Below, in pieces: positions 11,703 through 22,357 of a stretch of 64,000 bases of DNA. Both the position numbers and the translations under genes were made by a program. The stretch is from Blepharisma stoltei. Lineage: Eukaryota; Ciliophora; Heterotrichea; Heterotrichida; Blepharismidae. A model generated the notes under the pieces. It saw only the letters and a list, made by a program, of their open reading frames with translations, searched no databases and was not told the DNA's origin. Every line of letters starts with the position of its first letter. The stretch's first letter is position 1. The DNA is taken from assembly GCA_914767885.1 (NCBI GenBank), contig CAJZBQ010000009.1:248001-312000 (forward strand), in the 5' to 3' direction.

Positions 11703-12012
11703 TATATATATATATTTTTTTATTTACTTTTAAGTAAGAGGGCTAAGAGTATTTAATCATTATTTTTACAGCATATATTGAATTAATTTCATAAAAATAC
11801 CAATTTTTAATATTTTGATTTATTAGTTACCCTTTTAAACTGTATAAATTTTAATTTGTTTTTATTGAATTAAATTTTTATTTTTAAATTTTAAAGAATC
11901 TCTATTTTTTAGATTATGGAGTTTTTAGGCCTAGGTTGATGGCTGAATCACTTCGAATGGTTGATTCCGCAGCTTTCTGTCGTCTCAAAGCTCTGAAAAC
12001 AACTTCATTATG

Positions 12013-12187
12013 TATAGAGGTTTCCTCTATATAGCGCTAAAAGCGCAGACATTTTCCCAGGAGCTTTCCAAGTTCGTCGGACCAAATCGCTTTTTGGTCC
12101 GACCAGGCATTGATTTGGTGCAACCTACCGATAAATTCCGATCAGAATTTATCGGCCTTACAGCGCCAAACATAGGAAACTTCTATA
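12013..12187. mobile_element. Palindromic element P1 nested in B1
   Basis: Ends are TATAGAGGTTTCC (left) and the inverse of TATAGAAGTTTCC (right), with inner hairpins GTCGGACCAAA/TTTGGTCCGAC and CCGATAAATTC/GAATTTATCGG. The outer ~13 bp and the GGCGCTG motif recur in P2 (59036-59213) and P3 (63883-64000). It appears to sit within a further unidentified insert spanning about 11925-12205. Confidence 0.65.
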
Positions 12188-12760
12188 CATCTTCCCAAGC
12201 TTTTTGATAACTCATATATTTTTATATATATAAAATTTTGCATGATATGAAATTCGTTCGATCAAGGATGGGGTTAATTTCCCCAATTTTTAGGAATTTT
12301 TACAGTCAATCGTTCGATCAAGGATGGGGGGGAGTAAGCAGAATTCTCTTCCTCAAGGTTATTGACCCAATTCTCATTCTGTTTTATTTAAAGATCGTAT
12401 TTTAATTAAGCCTGCTGTTTAATAAATCTAGAATGCTATGATATTAAGAAGGATTCTTTCACAGCTTTTTCACACTTGGATTTAAATATTCTTCTCACAA
12501 ATCAATATTTGCTATTATCAGGAGAGCCTAACTTTTTGAGTTTGGATTAAATATGTATAGTTAGCTATTTAAAATATTTAAATTCCGATGGAAATTTAAG
12601 ATAATTAGAAAAACATATAATGTAGAATTTTTAGAGTATAAAATACTATTTGATAATCGGCTCAAAAATAATATATTGGAGAAAACTTTTGCTACGATTC
12701 CATTTATTTTTAGCATTTCATAGCACAGCTTGAGCCTGTAATATAATGATTGCATATTTT

Positions 12761-13127
12761 ATCATTTGGCTTTATTCTTAATATATACCAGTTAAATAAA
12801 CCTTTCATAAGCATTCACACATCAGTACCCTACTATCCAATTATAAACAACGTTATTGTTTAATGCTAATTCTATGCTCTATATAAACTTATAGATATAA
12901 TTCTGCCATAAATTTCTCTATATATCCATATTAGCATTAAACCTAAAGCTAGACCACTAAAAATTTCTCCATCAAGAATTTATTACCATTATAATAAACA
13001 AAATTAAAAACAATTTTGTTTTTTTAATCAGCCTTTATTCTAGCGCTCACATTTTATAATCACAAATTCTTATCAGAATATATACAAATATTCACTCCAT
13101 CTTAGAATTATTTTTATTAATATATTG
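12761..13127. other. Non-coding spacer upstream of the DOMON fusion gene
   Basis: About 370 bp, AT-rich, with nothing recognisable; presumably the upstream region of the next gene. Confidence 0.5.
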
Positions 13128-16100
13128 ATGCAATTCTCTATCATATTAATCCTTTCTGTTCTGCTCAAACTTGCATTAGGTTTCAAATATATTCGACTTT
13201 CAGATAGACTTTCTCTCGGGTTTGAATTCAACCTCACAAGTGTTCGATTCAGTTTTATTGTAATTTCTATATAGTGCGATGCTGGGTGATGTGGAATTGG
13301 GTTTGGTACCGATATGATTCACACTGATATGATAGTTGTAATGGCTAATAATAATGGTGAACCGCCCACCAAAATGGACTTATTCGCAATAGAAGAGGCT
13401 ACTCCTCCTACAGATGAATCATTAGGTGGTCGAGATGATTTATTTCTCGAAGATTGAAGCTACACAGAGACTGGCTTTACTGCAGTTGTTTCGAGACTTT
13501 TGATAACTGGCGATACATTTGATCATATAATAAAGCCTAATTCAGAGATGGACATGATTTGTGCAACCCAAAAAAAAGACAGTTGAACAGAGCATGATTT
13601 TAGCGGTAATTTTTAAGCAGTACATTATAAAATCAATTTAGATCCAAATGATATGTGGCTTGATCTTGTTGCTGAGGACTCTAAGACCAGCAAAATATTT
13701 CATAGATGCCTGATGCTTATACTGTGGACTTATGCAGTACCTATTGGAATTGATTTTGCATAATTAAAATATGTGCTCAGAAGCTGCATGGCCGGGAGGC
13801 CATGCTAGGTGGAGACGCCATATTTTAATTATATCGGGCAAGGTTTTATTAACCCAGAAATGGACAGCAATGCTAGGTAATCAATTCTGGCAGCGTTCAG
13901 AGCCTAGCCCTCAGTCCAAATTCAGGATTAGGTTTTAGCTCGAAGGGGAGGAGGGTTCAAGTTTGGAAAGGGCAAGCCCAGCTGAGACAACAGGGAATAC
14001 CTAGACCAATCGGGCAACTGCCTAAGTGAAACTGGGAGTTACGCCCCAGGACTTGAATTTTTCCTTTTTGCCAAGAGATCACCAGAAATTCCATTTTTTT
14101 TTGGGATTTTTGAGTGGTCAACTTCGTTCACCCAAGCAGCAGCCGCAGAAGTCCATAGCCCGCCCACTCAACACTCAAGCCGCAAGGGGGAGGAGTAGGC
14201 GTTCAGGTTGAAATCTCATTTCAGAATAACATGCCACCAGGAGCTGAAGAAGGGGAAAAGGCAGCGTCAGAGCTGAGCTTGGCTAGCGTATCATTGTCCA
14301 AACTCGAGCAAGGTGAATCCGAAGACGGCGAAAAGCAGGTGAACCCCGCATCGTGGTCCTTGGTGACTGTGTAATCAAAACAGCAGACGCCTTCTAATTT
14401 CTAAGTTAAGTTGGAATTGCTTTTGCACGATATTTTAAGTGGCTTGGGCATCTGTGACTTGTTGGACATTTAGTATGCACAATTCCAGCAATCTGAATGA
14501 CATGGTGGAATTCAAGCAAAAAATATAAAGAAACCAAGCCTACAATACCTATTATCGATGATTATGATCGATGCCATGATATGCTAGGGCTTGTTCTTTT
14601 GTCATTATTGATGGCAGAAGGTCTATTAGGAATATTTTCCATTGTCACAAAGTGGTATGGAAAAAATGCTTACTTTATATCATATACACGTAAATTACAT
14701 CAATTTATTGGCTGGACGTTATATATAGCAGGAATTTTAAATAACGGGATTTATGACTTGCAGCTAATCTATGACTATTCCCATCAGATGGATCTTGTTT
14801 TTATGTTTTTCATCGTTTTCTTGCTCGTATTGCTTGAGTCAAGGCATCGCCTTAGCCCATTTTTGCCTTTTATGAACTTTTTCATTAAGAAAAAGCTGCT
14901 TGAAATAAGCCATTTAAAAGTGATTGAAGATATTAATGAAAATGGCAAAGAATATGTGTTTTTTGATGAAAATGTCCTTGATATATCTACTTTCCAATAC
15001 AGTCATCCTGGAGGCGCTACACTTTTCAAGAATATCAAAGGAGAGGACATAGGAAAATATTTAGTAGGATGCAGCAATAAAAATTTTCTAAACCCATATA
15101 CACACTCACCTATAGCTATGAAAATTGTTGATTATTTATCAATTAATACAATTTCATATCCTGAAAATTTTTTAATCAATAAAAATAATTCAGATCAAAA
15201 TAATATGATTTGAAGGATGGCTAAAAAGAGAAAAATCAGCCACAGGACTTATATAATTACTTTTAAATCCAAAGAGTTCGAGTTGAATCCAGTATGAGAA
15301 AAAGCTGAGTGGCTTGGAAAACATTTTAAGGCTTCAATTATGGTTAAATCTTCATTAACAAATAAATATACAACTATATCAAGGTATTATAGCTGCATTT
15401 TTGTAGATTTAGATAGCTGAAAACAAGAAGTTTCTGATGAAGGGAGTGAAATAACTGAATTAACCAGAAATGATGTAAAAGGACTGAGTTTTATTATAAA
15501 AGTCTATAAAGGGGGTATTATGACTGAATACTTAAAATCACTTGCAAAAAATGAAAAAATTGCTTTAAAAGGCCCTTTAGGTCCAGGGCTGTCAGTTGAT
15601 AATTTATCACTCCCTCCTCATCCTTGATCGAGCGGCTCTCAATCGTTAGATCAAGGATGAAAAAAATTTATATATATAAAATAAAAAATATATGTTTTTT
15701 AATATTTTGATTTTTTGGTTATCCCTTTAAACTGTATAAATTTAATTTTTTTCCTTATTGAATTAAAATTTTAAATTTTAAAGATATTTTTATATATTAA
15801 AAATTTGGATGATATGAAAATCGTTCGATCAAGGATGGGGGCTAATTTTCCCAATTTTTAGGAATCGTTTGATCAAGGATGGGGGTGAGTCAGGAGAATT
15901 TATAGCAGTTGCAGGTGGCACAGGATTAGTACCATTTTTAGATTTAGTTCACTACATTTGGGTAAATCGAAATAACCCTCATGAGTTCAAGCTTACACTT
16001 ATCGTATCTTTTCGTAGGAAAAAAGATGTCTTTGCATATGATCTTATAAGTGCTACAGAAAGAGCTGTGAATTCAAATATTTTTAAGTTCGTTTTGATTG

Positions 16101-16264
16101 TAAGTAGTAAAAAACAAAAGCCCTGCTTGCGAGAACTCTTGATTGAGAATGGAAAGCAAAAACCGAAAAAAGCTTGGGTTTGTGGACCATCAGGATTCAA
16201 CAGTTTTGTAGCTGAAGTATTAATGCAGTCTGGATTAGAAAGACAAAATATCATCATTATGTAA
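13128..16264 (+). CDS. DOMON-cytochrome b561-cytochrome b5-reductase fusion protein
   Basis: Joined product of 718 residues, inferred to be a transmembrane electron-transfer protein. Residues 1-18 are a signal peptide (MQFSIILILSVLLKLALG). About 20-150 is a DOMON heme/sugar-binding domain (DAGWCGIGFGTDM...DMIVVMANNNGEPP). About 185-350 holds b561-type helices with candidate heme histidines (HRCLMLILW, KLHQFIGW). About 365-440 is a cytochrome b5 domain with the HPGG heme motif (near 15001). About 465-718 is an FAD/NAD(P)H oxidoreductase part (ALKGPLGPG, AVAGGTGLVPF, CGPSGF). Trp is TGA at about ten places. Two 15-nt introns and two insertions (M, B2) must be removed; the total then is exactly 719 codons. 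It could reduce ferric iron or ascorbate-type substrates; which is not visible. Confidence 0.85.
13260..13274 (+). other. 15-nt intron
   Basis: GTAATTTCTATATAG. Removal joins FSFI to CDAGWCGIGFG of the DOMON domain; retention brings an in-frame TAG. Confidence 0.9.
13606..13620 (+). other. 15-nt intron
   Basis: GTAATTTTTAAGCAG. Removal joins EHDFS to VHYKINLDP; retention gives a TAA. Confidence 0.9.
13761..14410. mobile_element. GC-rich insertion with 17-bp target duplication (M)
   Basis: 650 bp between TTGGAATTGATTTTGCA (13744-13760) and the same sequence with one mismatch (14411-14427). It contains a hairpin GCATGGCCGGGAGGCCATGC (13793-13812) and GC-rich stretches. Removal with one duplicate joins YAVPIGIDFA to RYFKWLG in frame. 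A TA-TA removal (13761/14431) is also in frame but loses Arg. Two patches resemble the island at 25.7-26.5 kb: TTCAGGATTAGGTTTT, and the ACTCAACACTCAAGCCG area. Confidence 0.75.
15610..15889 (+). mobile_element. B-family MITE/IES (B2), 280 bp, with TCA target
   Basis: Ends CTCCCTCCTCATCC and its inverse GGATGGGGGTGAG, with the ATCCTTGATCG unit as a left hairpin and two inverted copies at the right. The flanking duplication is TCA (15607-15609, 15890-15892), not TTA or TAA. Removing the element and one TCA joins ...GPGLSVDNLS to GEFIAVAGGTG in frame. Confidence 0.85.
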
Positions 16265-17536
16265 ACATAAATAATTAAAGTTGAAACTCTATCATTGTGA
16301 CTTTCTCAGTGTAGAGGTACAGCAAAATATTGCCAATTAATATAACTTATTTTAAATTCTTATAGATGATATTGTTTATGCGCCCCCATTGATTGCCATT
16401 ATGTGGTTATAATGATCTTAATGGAATTCAATTGATGGGCTTCTTAGACTATATGTCTCATATTTTGAGAATCATAATTTATTGCTTTAAAATTCAAACT
16501 AGTCTAGCTGGCTAATGTAAATTTTTGAGTTAAACTGTTTTTGGAAAAATACAATTATGATTATGAGCATCAATAAATCAAGAATAGGGGCCACTTTTCG
16601 ACAAAAAATGGTTATGCCTTGTTACTTCTCTAGATGGATCTTTTACGGCAAAATGTATAAATTCATTTTTGAAATTGAAATTGAAATGTCAAAAATAGTT
16701 GACAAGCCTGAATAAAGTTTAAGATAGCTTTAAAGAGACAAGCTGTTTGCTAATTGATTGCTACATTTTATTTTTTCAATTTTATCTGTTAATTTAAATA
16801 TTTTAATATTTATAAAAATAACATTTAAAATATTCTAGCACCTAAGCCGGCTTTTTTTTTATATAACTAATTGTTTATATAAATTTATTTTACGCACTTA
16901 CATTGAAGCTTTACAAATATCTGATTTCTTTAGTAAGTTTTGCCTTATCTTTCTCTATATATAAAGTAATGCTACTTAATCTACCCTTGTGATTATCTTT
17001 TATAATTAAAAACGTCTTTTTGCAAATTATTATCTATAATTTCCTTTTATTTGTAAGTGAGTATATAGGCAAGAAGAGCTATTTATTTCGTAATTTAAGC
17101 ATTAATCCGATTCAATTTCGACATTTATTGCAGAAATTGATTCGCCAGCTTATTAATAATAAAATGGTGTCACTATAGTAAGCTTTCTCCAGAACTATCA
17201 ATCTATAATTTTTTATTATTATGGGATTGGCGAAAATTACCCAGCTATAGCGCCTTTCTTAAGATGGCGCGCAATGCGCCATCTTAAGAAAGACGCTATA
17301 TATCAGGAAAGCAATTATAGGAGGGCGCAGCCTCAGGATATCATCCTTTATTTTTTAGGAGGCAAAGATTTTTACAATTAAACTCATGATGGAGCGAGCG
17401 ACTCTTAGGCACACTCGCAGGAATCAAGAAAAGTGAGAGGTAAATGCAGTCAAGAAGGTGACGTCACAAGTTAGGGAATAAAAGGAAACTTTAATACATA
17501 GTTCTCTGCTGTCATATTGGCACTATATAGTCCAAG
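16265..17536. other. Intergenic region, 1.27 kb
   Basis: AT-rich spacer between convergent genes. It contains the C-type palindrome at 17246-17300 and a GC-richer stretch at about 17310-17470 of unknown nature. I see no gene. Confidence 0.5.
17246..17300. mobile_element. Short palindromic element C2 (about 55 bp)
   Basis: TATAGCGCCTTTCTTAAGAT and its near-perfect inverse (one base extra) around GGCGCGCAATGCGCC. The ends match those of C1 (TATAGCGC..TTTC). It is intergenic and looks like a minimal foldback. Confidence 0.65.
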
Positions 17537-18429
17537 TTAAAATTCGTCAGCTTCAATCATAGGAGCTTGCCCTTGCATTTCTTCATTTTCTTTTCCATTT
17601 CCTTCTTCTTCTGCTTGGCTATTGTTTTGGATTTCAATTTGAGAATATTCTGGATTCGCAGTATGAGAATATTCTGGATTTGCAGTAGCAGCAGGCGTAG
17701 AGTCTGCTTTTTTGGTTACTTGATTTGAATTCTTCTGACCTTCTGAATTACCCATCTCATTAATGACGACAATGTTGTTGTTGTAGTTGTTGTTGTAGTT
17801 ATTGCCGTAACTATTATAATAAACATTATCGTTGATAGGAATTCCAAAGCAAGTAAATATATTGAGGCAATCACAACATCTTTTAATACCACGTGAAATC
17901 CCATTGCATCAATAATCACATCATATTGAAACACCTGCAGTATTGTGAATTACCTTTTGCACGCAGTGGGCAAAGAGTATTTGATCGCAGTCTGAACATT
18001 TTGGAAATCTACACTTGCATTTACAATCCCCACTTATGTTACCAATTGCACTAGATGCTAACTCCCTTCTGTGAGCGATAAAAAAGCCTTTTTTGAAAGA
18101 AAAAATGGAAACTTATATTTTGAATGGAAGTTATATAAAATTTAATAATTAATTGTTATATCATTATAACATTCATTGCATATATATATAACAATATATT
18201 ATAATAAACCTAATAAAAAGTTAATCTTCAAAAATTGGTATTTTTCAATGGTTTTGCTCGCTAAAGATAGGAGTAAGCAGCATTCACACATTTTACAGCA
18301 GCAGGAGCCAATATTGGAAAATATATCGCATGGCATAGATTGGCAAATTGAGCAGCAATCAGTTGATAGGCACTTACATAAGCTTTCATTGCAGCAGATC
18401 TTCAACAAACCCTCTATTAAGTCTGCCAT
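17537..18429 (-). CDS. Cys-rich protein with Asn-rich linker and acidic tail, unknown function
   Basis: After removal of A15 the product has 225 residues. Residues 1-115 are very Cys-rich (CCNESLCKCLSTDCC, CCCKMCECC, CKCKCRFPKCSDC), in the style of PLAC8/Cys-rich membrane-associated or metal-binding proteins. Next come an Asn/Tyr-rich stretch (YGNNYNNNYNNN, about 135-147), then a hydrophilic tail with two copies of TANPEYS and an acidic end. TGA is Trp in GVSIWCDYWCNG. The start ATG at 18427-18429 begins MADLIEGLLK; the stop is TAA at 17537-17539. The Cys block suggests lipid modification or metal binding; I do not assign a family. Confidence 0.75.
18062..18273 (+). mobile_element. Diverged A-family IES (A15), 212 bp
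   Basis: TAA duplication at 18059-18061 and 18274-18276; ends CTCCC and GGAG. It keeps recognisable A features near both ends (TGTGAGCGATAAAAAA left; CAATGGTTTTGCTCGCT right) while the interior is shortened and changed. Removal restores the Cys-rich frame at ...CECCL|ASSAIG. Confidence 0.85.
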
Positions 18430-19334
18430 TATATTTATATTTCCTATAAATTTTGATAATTTAAAAATTAATTGCCAAATTTATATTAGTCAGTTTGGTA
18501 CAATCACTAAAGCCTTCATTAATAAGGTTTATTATATCATACTTAAGAGATAATTTTATTTTACTTGTAAATTCTGTTTTGTTTAATTATAAGAATAGAT
18601 ATATTTGTTAAAATATGACAAACCTCCTACTTAAAGCAGAAAAACTTCTTTAAGATAAAAGCACTTTAATTCATTTTATATTTTATAGCATAAAGATTGA
18701 TATATTTTAGTTATAATAACGCAGAGTATTAATTGATGATTTTATTTAGCTTATAATTAAAAAAACATAAAATAAATTAAAATCCATTTATTCGTTTTCC
18801 CATATTTGGGATTATTGATAACTTACACCAGGTTTTCTTCGAATCTTTATTCCCTTCCCTAGTGCTTCCCTGCTTGATCTCAAGCTAGTGCTTCACGAAA
18901 TCGTGAAGGTTGCTCCTATCGAGGAGAGTCTGATATCAATATCCGTTATCCAAAATGATTGCGTACGTATCTCCTGATTTCACTCTGGAATCATTCCTTA
19001 TTTGTCACACGCTACCTCTAGTATCTTGGCCTTTAAAGCCTATCAGAATTATCATAGTAGCCAGATTCTTTTGGCGGTGGAAATAAACCAATCCTGACTT
19101 GGCTAACAAAAGATTAGCTTTGCTGATTGCAAATTGTCGCAACCCAAAGAATCGGCTATTAAAGTTAAATACTTATAGCCTGATATATATACCTCTGACA
19201 CTTCCCCTACCTAAGATCTCCGATCTCAGCAAGCCTCGATTACATTAGTTAAAAGTGTGGATCGATTTGCAACATATAAAAAATTTTTTATTCAAAATTG
19301 TAACGAATTTCACAATATTTTATTTTAATCTTAA
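18430..19334. other. Intergenic region with a GC-richer island
   Basis: 18430-18815 is AT-rich and featureless. 18820-19262 is GC-richer, with small hairpins (CTTCACGAAATCGTGAAG near 18890-18908; CTCCTATCGAGGAG near 18913). It carries no ORF and no identified ends. It could be a structured RNA or a GC-rich element of the K/M kind; neither is proven. Confidence 0.45.
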
Positions 19335-21848
19335 TTATCCTATTAAAAAGTTCACAAAATTTGATAATTTTTGTCCAGTCAACTTACATGTTTTGCTCAT
19401 TAAGTTAATTTCATTCAGTAATTTGTTCTCATAAGTAATTTTTAATACTGGAAATACAACACAGCAAGGCTTATGTTCAGGCATTGAAACTTTTTTGCCT
19501 TTTGTAAACCTTAATCGACTCGGAGCTGTGACTAGCTGATTCACCAGAGCTTCATGACTTAGTTCTTCTGGTATCTGATCATTAACAATTGCAAAAATTA
19601 TTTTCAAGGCATCAATGCAACCCAAAATTTCTGTTTTTTTCTCATATAAACCTCTATTCATATTAACTATGAAAAAAGATCTTCCCCTTTCAACCAATCC
19701 CCTATTGAGTCAATGCTCAACTTCTTCATTAATTTCAATATTGTATAGTTTGGGAGCAGACTGTAAAGTAATAGTCTCAGCTGCTTCCTTAATTGCATTG
19801 TTGCGGTCACTTGGGTTGAGTCCTAAAACTTTTTTAAGCTTTATTGCTTCGGATTTTATATCGTTTCGCTTTTTAAGCCTGACAAGAGCGTCTGCAGCCA
19901 TACTTAAGGTTTCTCCTACCATTGGGATTAAGGTGATAGCCATTGCGAAAAGGTTTGTCTTATAATTTGCATCGTCCAATCCAATATGCCCTCCAGAAAT
20001 TGCATCAGCTTCAGTAATTGCATCATATAATTTACCATATAAAGCTGAGTAATATTGCTTGAGATAAGGATTCCCTTCTATTTCAGGATTAACTTTAAAG
20101 GCACTTTTTTCAATTTCGCTCCTATCGACTTTATTCATTGATTCGTTCTCCAATTTTTCCATGCGCTCACACACCTTTTTTAAAATAGCTGTCATCAATG
20201 CTTTTGATTCATTTACTTCTTCAGGATCTCTATTATTTGAACCTATGCAATTTCATATTTTAGAATAGATAAAATCTTCTTCTTCTTTAATGTTCTTTTT
20301 CTCTTCTCGAACCAACATTGCTACATATGGATCATCACCAGCCTCTTCTAGAATTTTCCAAAGTTTTTCTTCTTGCTTAATAATTTCGCTTTGAAATTCT
20401 CCTAAATCTCTTATAAGCTCTTCTCGCTCAGGACCTAGAACTTCATTTATGTACTCTATGTTATTTTTGTCTAAATTATTCCCCATTTTTCCAGTTCTTG
20501 CTTGATCAGCAGCCCTGTTAAGATCTTCTAAAGCTCTTTTTCTGTCACCAAGCTTATTGAGCACTCTTCCTCTATTGCAAAGATATAAAACAGATGTAGG
20601 ATTAAGTCTAATTGCAGCATCTGCACATTGTAAAGCTTCTTCAAAATTTTCCATATTAAAAAGAAGTGCGCCTTTTCTGTTATGTGCGTTTGCATACGTT
20701 GGAGATTTGCTAAGAGCAGTGTTGTAGCATTTTAATGCTTTTTTGTATTCACTCATGCTGAAAAGAGCGTACCCTTTGTTATTATAAGCCTCAATATTGT
20801 CTGAATCAAGCTTTATAGCTATGTCGTAGCTTTGGATAGCATCTGCAACTCTCCCTAGTTCGAAGAGAGAGTTTCCTTTATTATTGTATAAAAGTGAGGA
20901 ATCTGGACACTTTTTAATTCCATCAATATAGTATCCTAAAGCATCTCTATATTTTCCAAGCCTATGAAGGACAAGGCCGATGTTATTATAAGCTGATGAA
21001 TTATCTGGATTAGCTCTTATAGCTGCATTATAGCATTCTAAGGCTTCTTCGAATTTTCCTTGACTGTCAAGGATTGCACCTTTATTTGTATATGCTAAGG
21101 TATTTTTTGAATTTAACCTTATTGACAAATTATAAGATTCTAGCGCTTCTTCAGGCAATCCCATTCTATTAAGAGCGTTTCCTTTATTATAGTGTGCTGC
21201 TGAATCATTAGGAGAAATCCTAATTGCTGTATTAAAGCATGCCATTGCCTCATCATTCCGATTTAATTGGAAAAGGGTGTTCCCTTTATGAAAATATGCT
21301 TGGATATATCTCTGATTTATAGAAATAGCAGCATCATAGCAAAATAACGCCTCTTCAGGTTTTCCCATTCTCCTAAGAGCGTTCCCTTTGTAATAATAAG
21401 CTGGGGCATATCTAGAATTTATCTTAAGTGCAATATCATAGCATTCTATAGCTTTAGGGTACTGACGTAACTTTGCACAGGAAATTCCTTTATTGTGGTG
21501 TGCAATGGAGTCTGTAGGATTTTGCTTTAAAGCTTGCTCATAGCACCTAATAGCATCTTTATATTTACCCATGTCAAATAGTGTTGCACCCTTATTTGTC
21601 CATGCGTAGACATAGGCTGGGTTTATTTGAAGGCATGCATCATATGCGCTGATGGCGTCTGAGAGTTTTCCTAATCTGTGGAGCACTAGCCCTTGGGAAT
21701 AGAAAGCTTCGTGGCATTCTGGATTTGCTTTTATGGCATTTGTATATAATTGCCAAGCGGCAGTTAAATTGCCTTGCTCAAAAAATACATTTCCCTGAAG
21801 TCAGTATTGGTTAGCATTGTATTGCTCCATAGTCATTTGACGATACAT
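19335..21848 (-). CDS. Tetratricopeptide-repeat protein, 837 residues
   Basis: An unbroken frame (TGA as Trp at three sites) from ATG 21846-21848 to TAA 19335-19337. Residues about 15-450 are some thirteen 34-residue TPR units with the W-LG-Y-A-F-P signatures (AYTNKGAILDSQGKFEEAL, AYNNKGYALFSMSEYKKAL). These fold into a superhelical protein-binding scaffold. A charged helical segment follows (EREELIRDLGEFQSEIIKQ, EEKKNIKEEEDF), then a C-terminal region of about 350 residues that is partly helical and has no recognised domain. No intron or IES is present, which stands out against its neighbours. Ciliates have many such TPR proteins; the partner is unknown. Confidence 0.85.
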
Positions 21849-22014
21849 ATTTAATTTATGATTAGATATTGCTTAAATAATTTGTAGGAAAAACAACATT
21901 GCATTCTATTTATGCAACATAAAAATTAATTATAATAAATTTAGAAAGTTACTATAATTTTATATAAAAAAAAAGTTACTAAAGAAAGATTAAATACTTA
22001 ATATTTAAATAATA

Positions 22015-22160
22015 TAGTCCGATCTCTGCTTTGGACTGGTTTGTCTGATGTCAGGAGACATCAGATGGGGAGTTGATGAACCAATGCTTGTTGGCAAAGT
22101 CAACTCCTATCTGATGTTGGAAAACGTCAGTCAAGCCTAATCCAAAGCAGGAGCAGGGCT
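22015..22160. mobile_element. Palindromic element Q2, intergenic
   Basis: The left end TATAGTCC...CTGCTTTGGACTGG is inverted at the right as CCTAATCCAAAGCAG...GGGCTAT. A second palindrome (CTGATGTC/GACATCAG, AGTTGATGAA/CAACTCC) lies inside. The right end read inverted, TATAGCCC...CTGCTTTGG, matches the left end of L (7334). It lies between the TPR gene start and the reductase gene end (21849-22357), otherwise empty. Confidence 0.65.
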
Positions 22161-22357
22161 ATGCTGTAATCTACAATTCATATTTTTGAAAACTATGACA
22201 GCTTTATTAGTTTTTACAATCTGCTTTATTTTAACAGCATTAAAATAATGGATAGATTAATTAGAGCAGGAAGAATGAAATTGAGGAACTAGAAGTTTGC
22301 AATTGTTATAAAGGCTACTTAAGCTTATCAATATATTAAATAATCAATAGTTATTAA

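Larger units (their letters stand above)
11400..12334 (+). mobile_element. B-family MITE with other elements nested inside (B1), 935 bp
   Basis: Flanked by TAA (11397-11399, 12335-12337) with CTCCC...GGGAG ends. The unit ATCCTTGATCGAACG forms a left hairpin with its inverse (11408-11452). Two more inverted copies lie at the right (about 12252-12275 and 12310-12328). Aligned with B2 (15610-15889), B1 has the same backbone but extra blocks at about 11507-11702 (C1) and 11925-12205 (containing P1), plus an unmatched stretch 11703-11790. Confidence 0.85.
10108..12760 (+). pseudogene. Decayed paralogue of the kelch-like gene, interrupted by element B1
   Basis: Blocks match the gene at 7983-9396 in order. 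10115-10560 matches the Cys/His segment and helical region (GGCCCAGAGCTTATCTGCAA versus CGATCCAGAGCATATCTGCA). 10980-11190 matches the start of the kelch part, and 12345-12450 matches the LPQG...FCSPHSALF stretch. Stops and frameshifts occur throughout, so it cannot encode the protein. A GC-richer segment at about 10700-10860 has no counterpart in the parent. B1 (11400-12334) lies between matching blocks. Confidence 0.75.

Noticed and set aside
18820-19262. Possible rRNA, SRP RNA or tRNA in GC-rich islands
   Set aside because: I looked for tRNA T-loop and anticodon patterns and known conserved RNA cores and saw none that fit.
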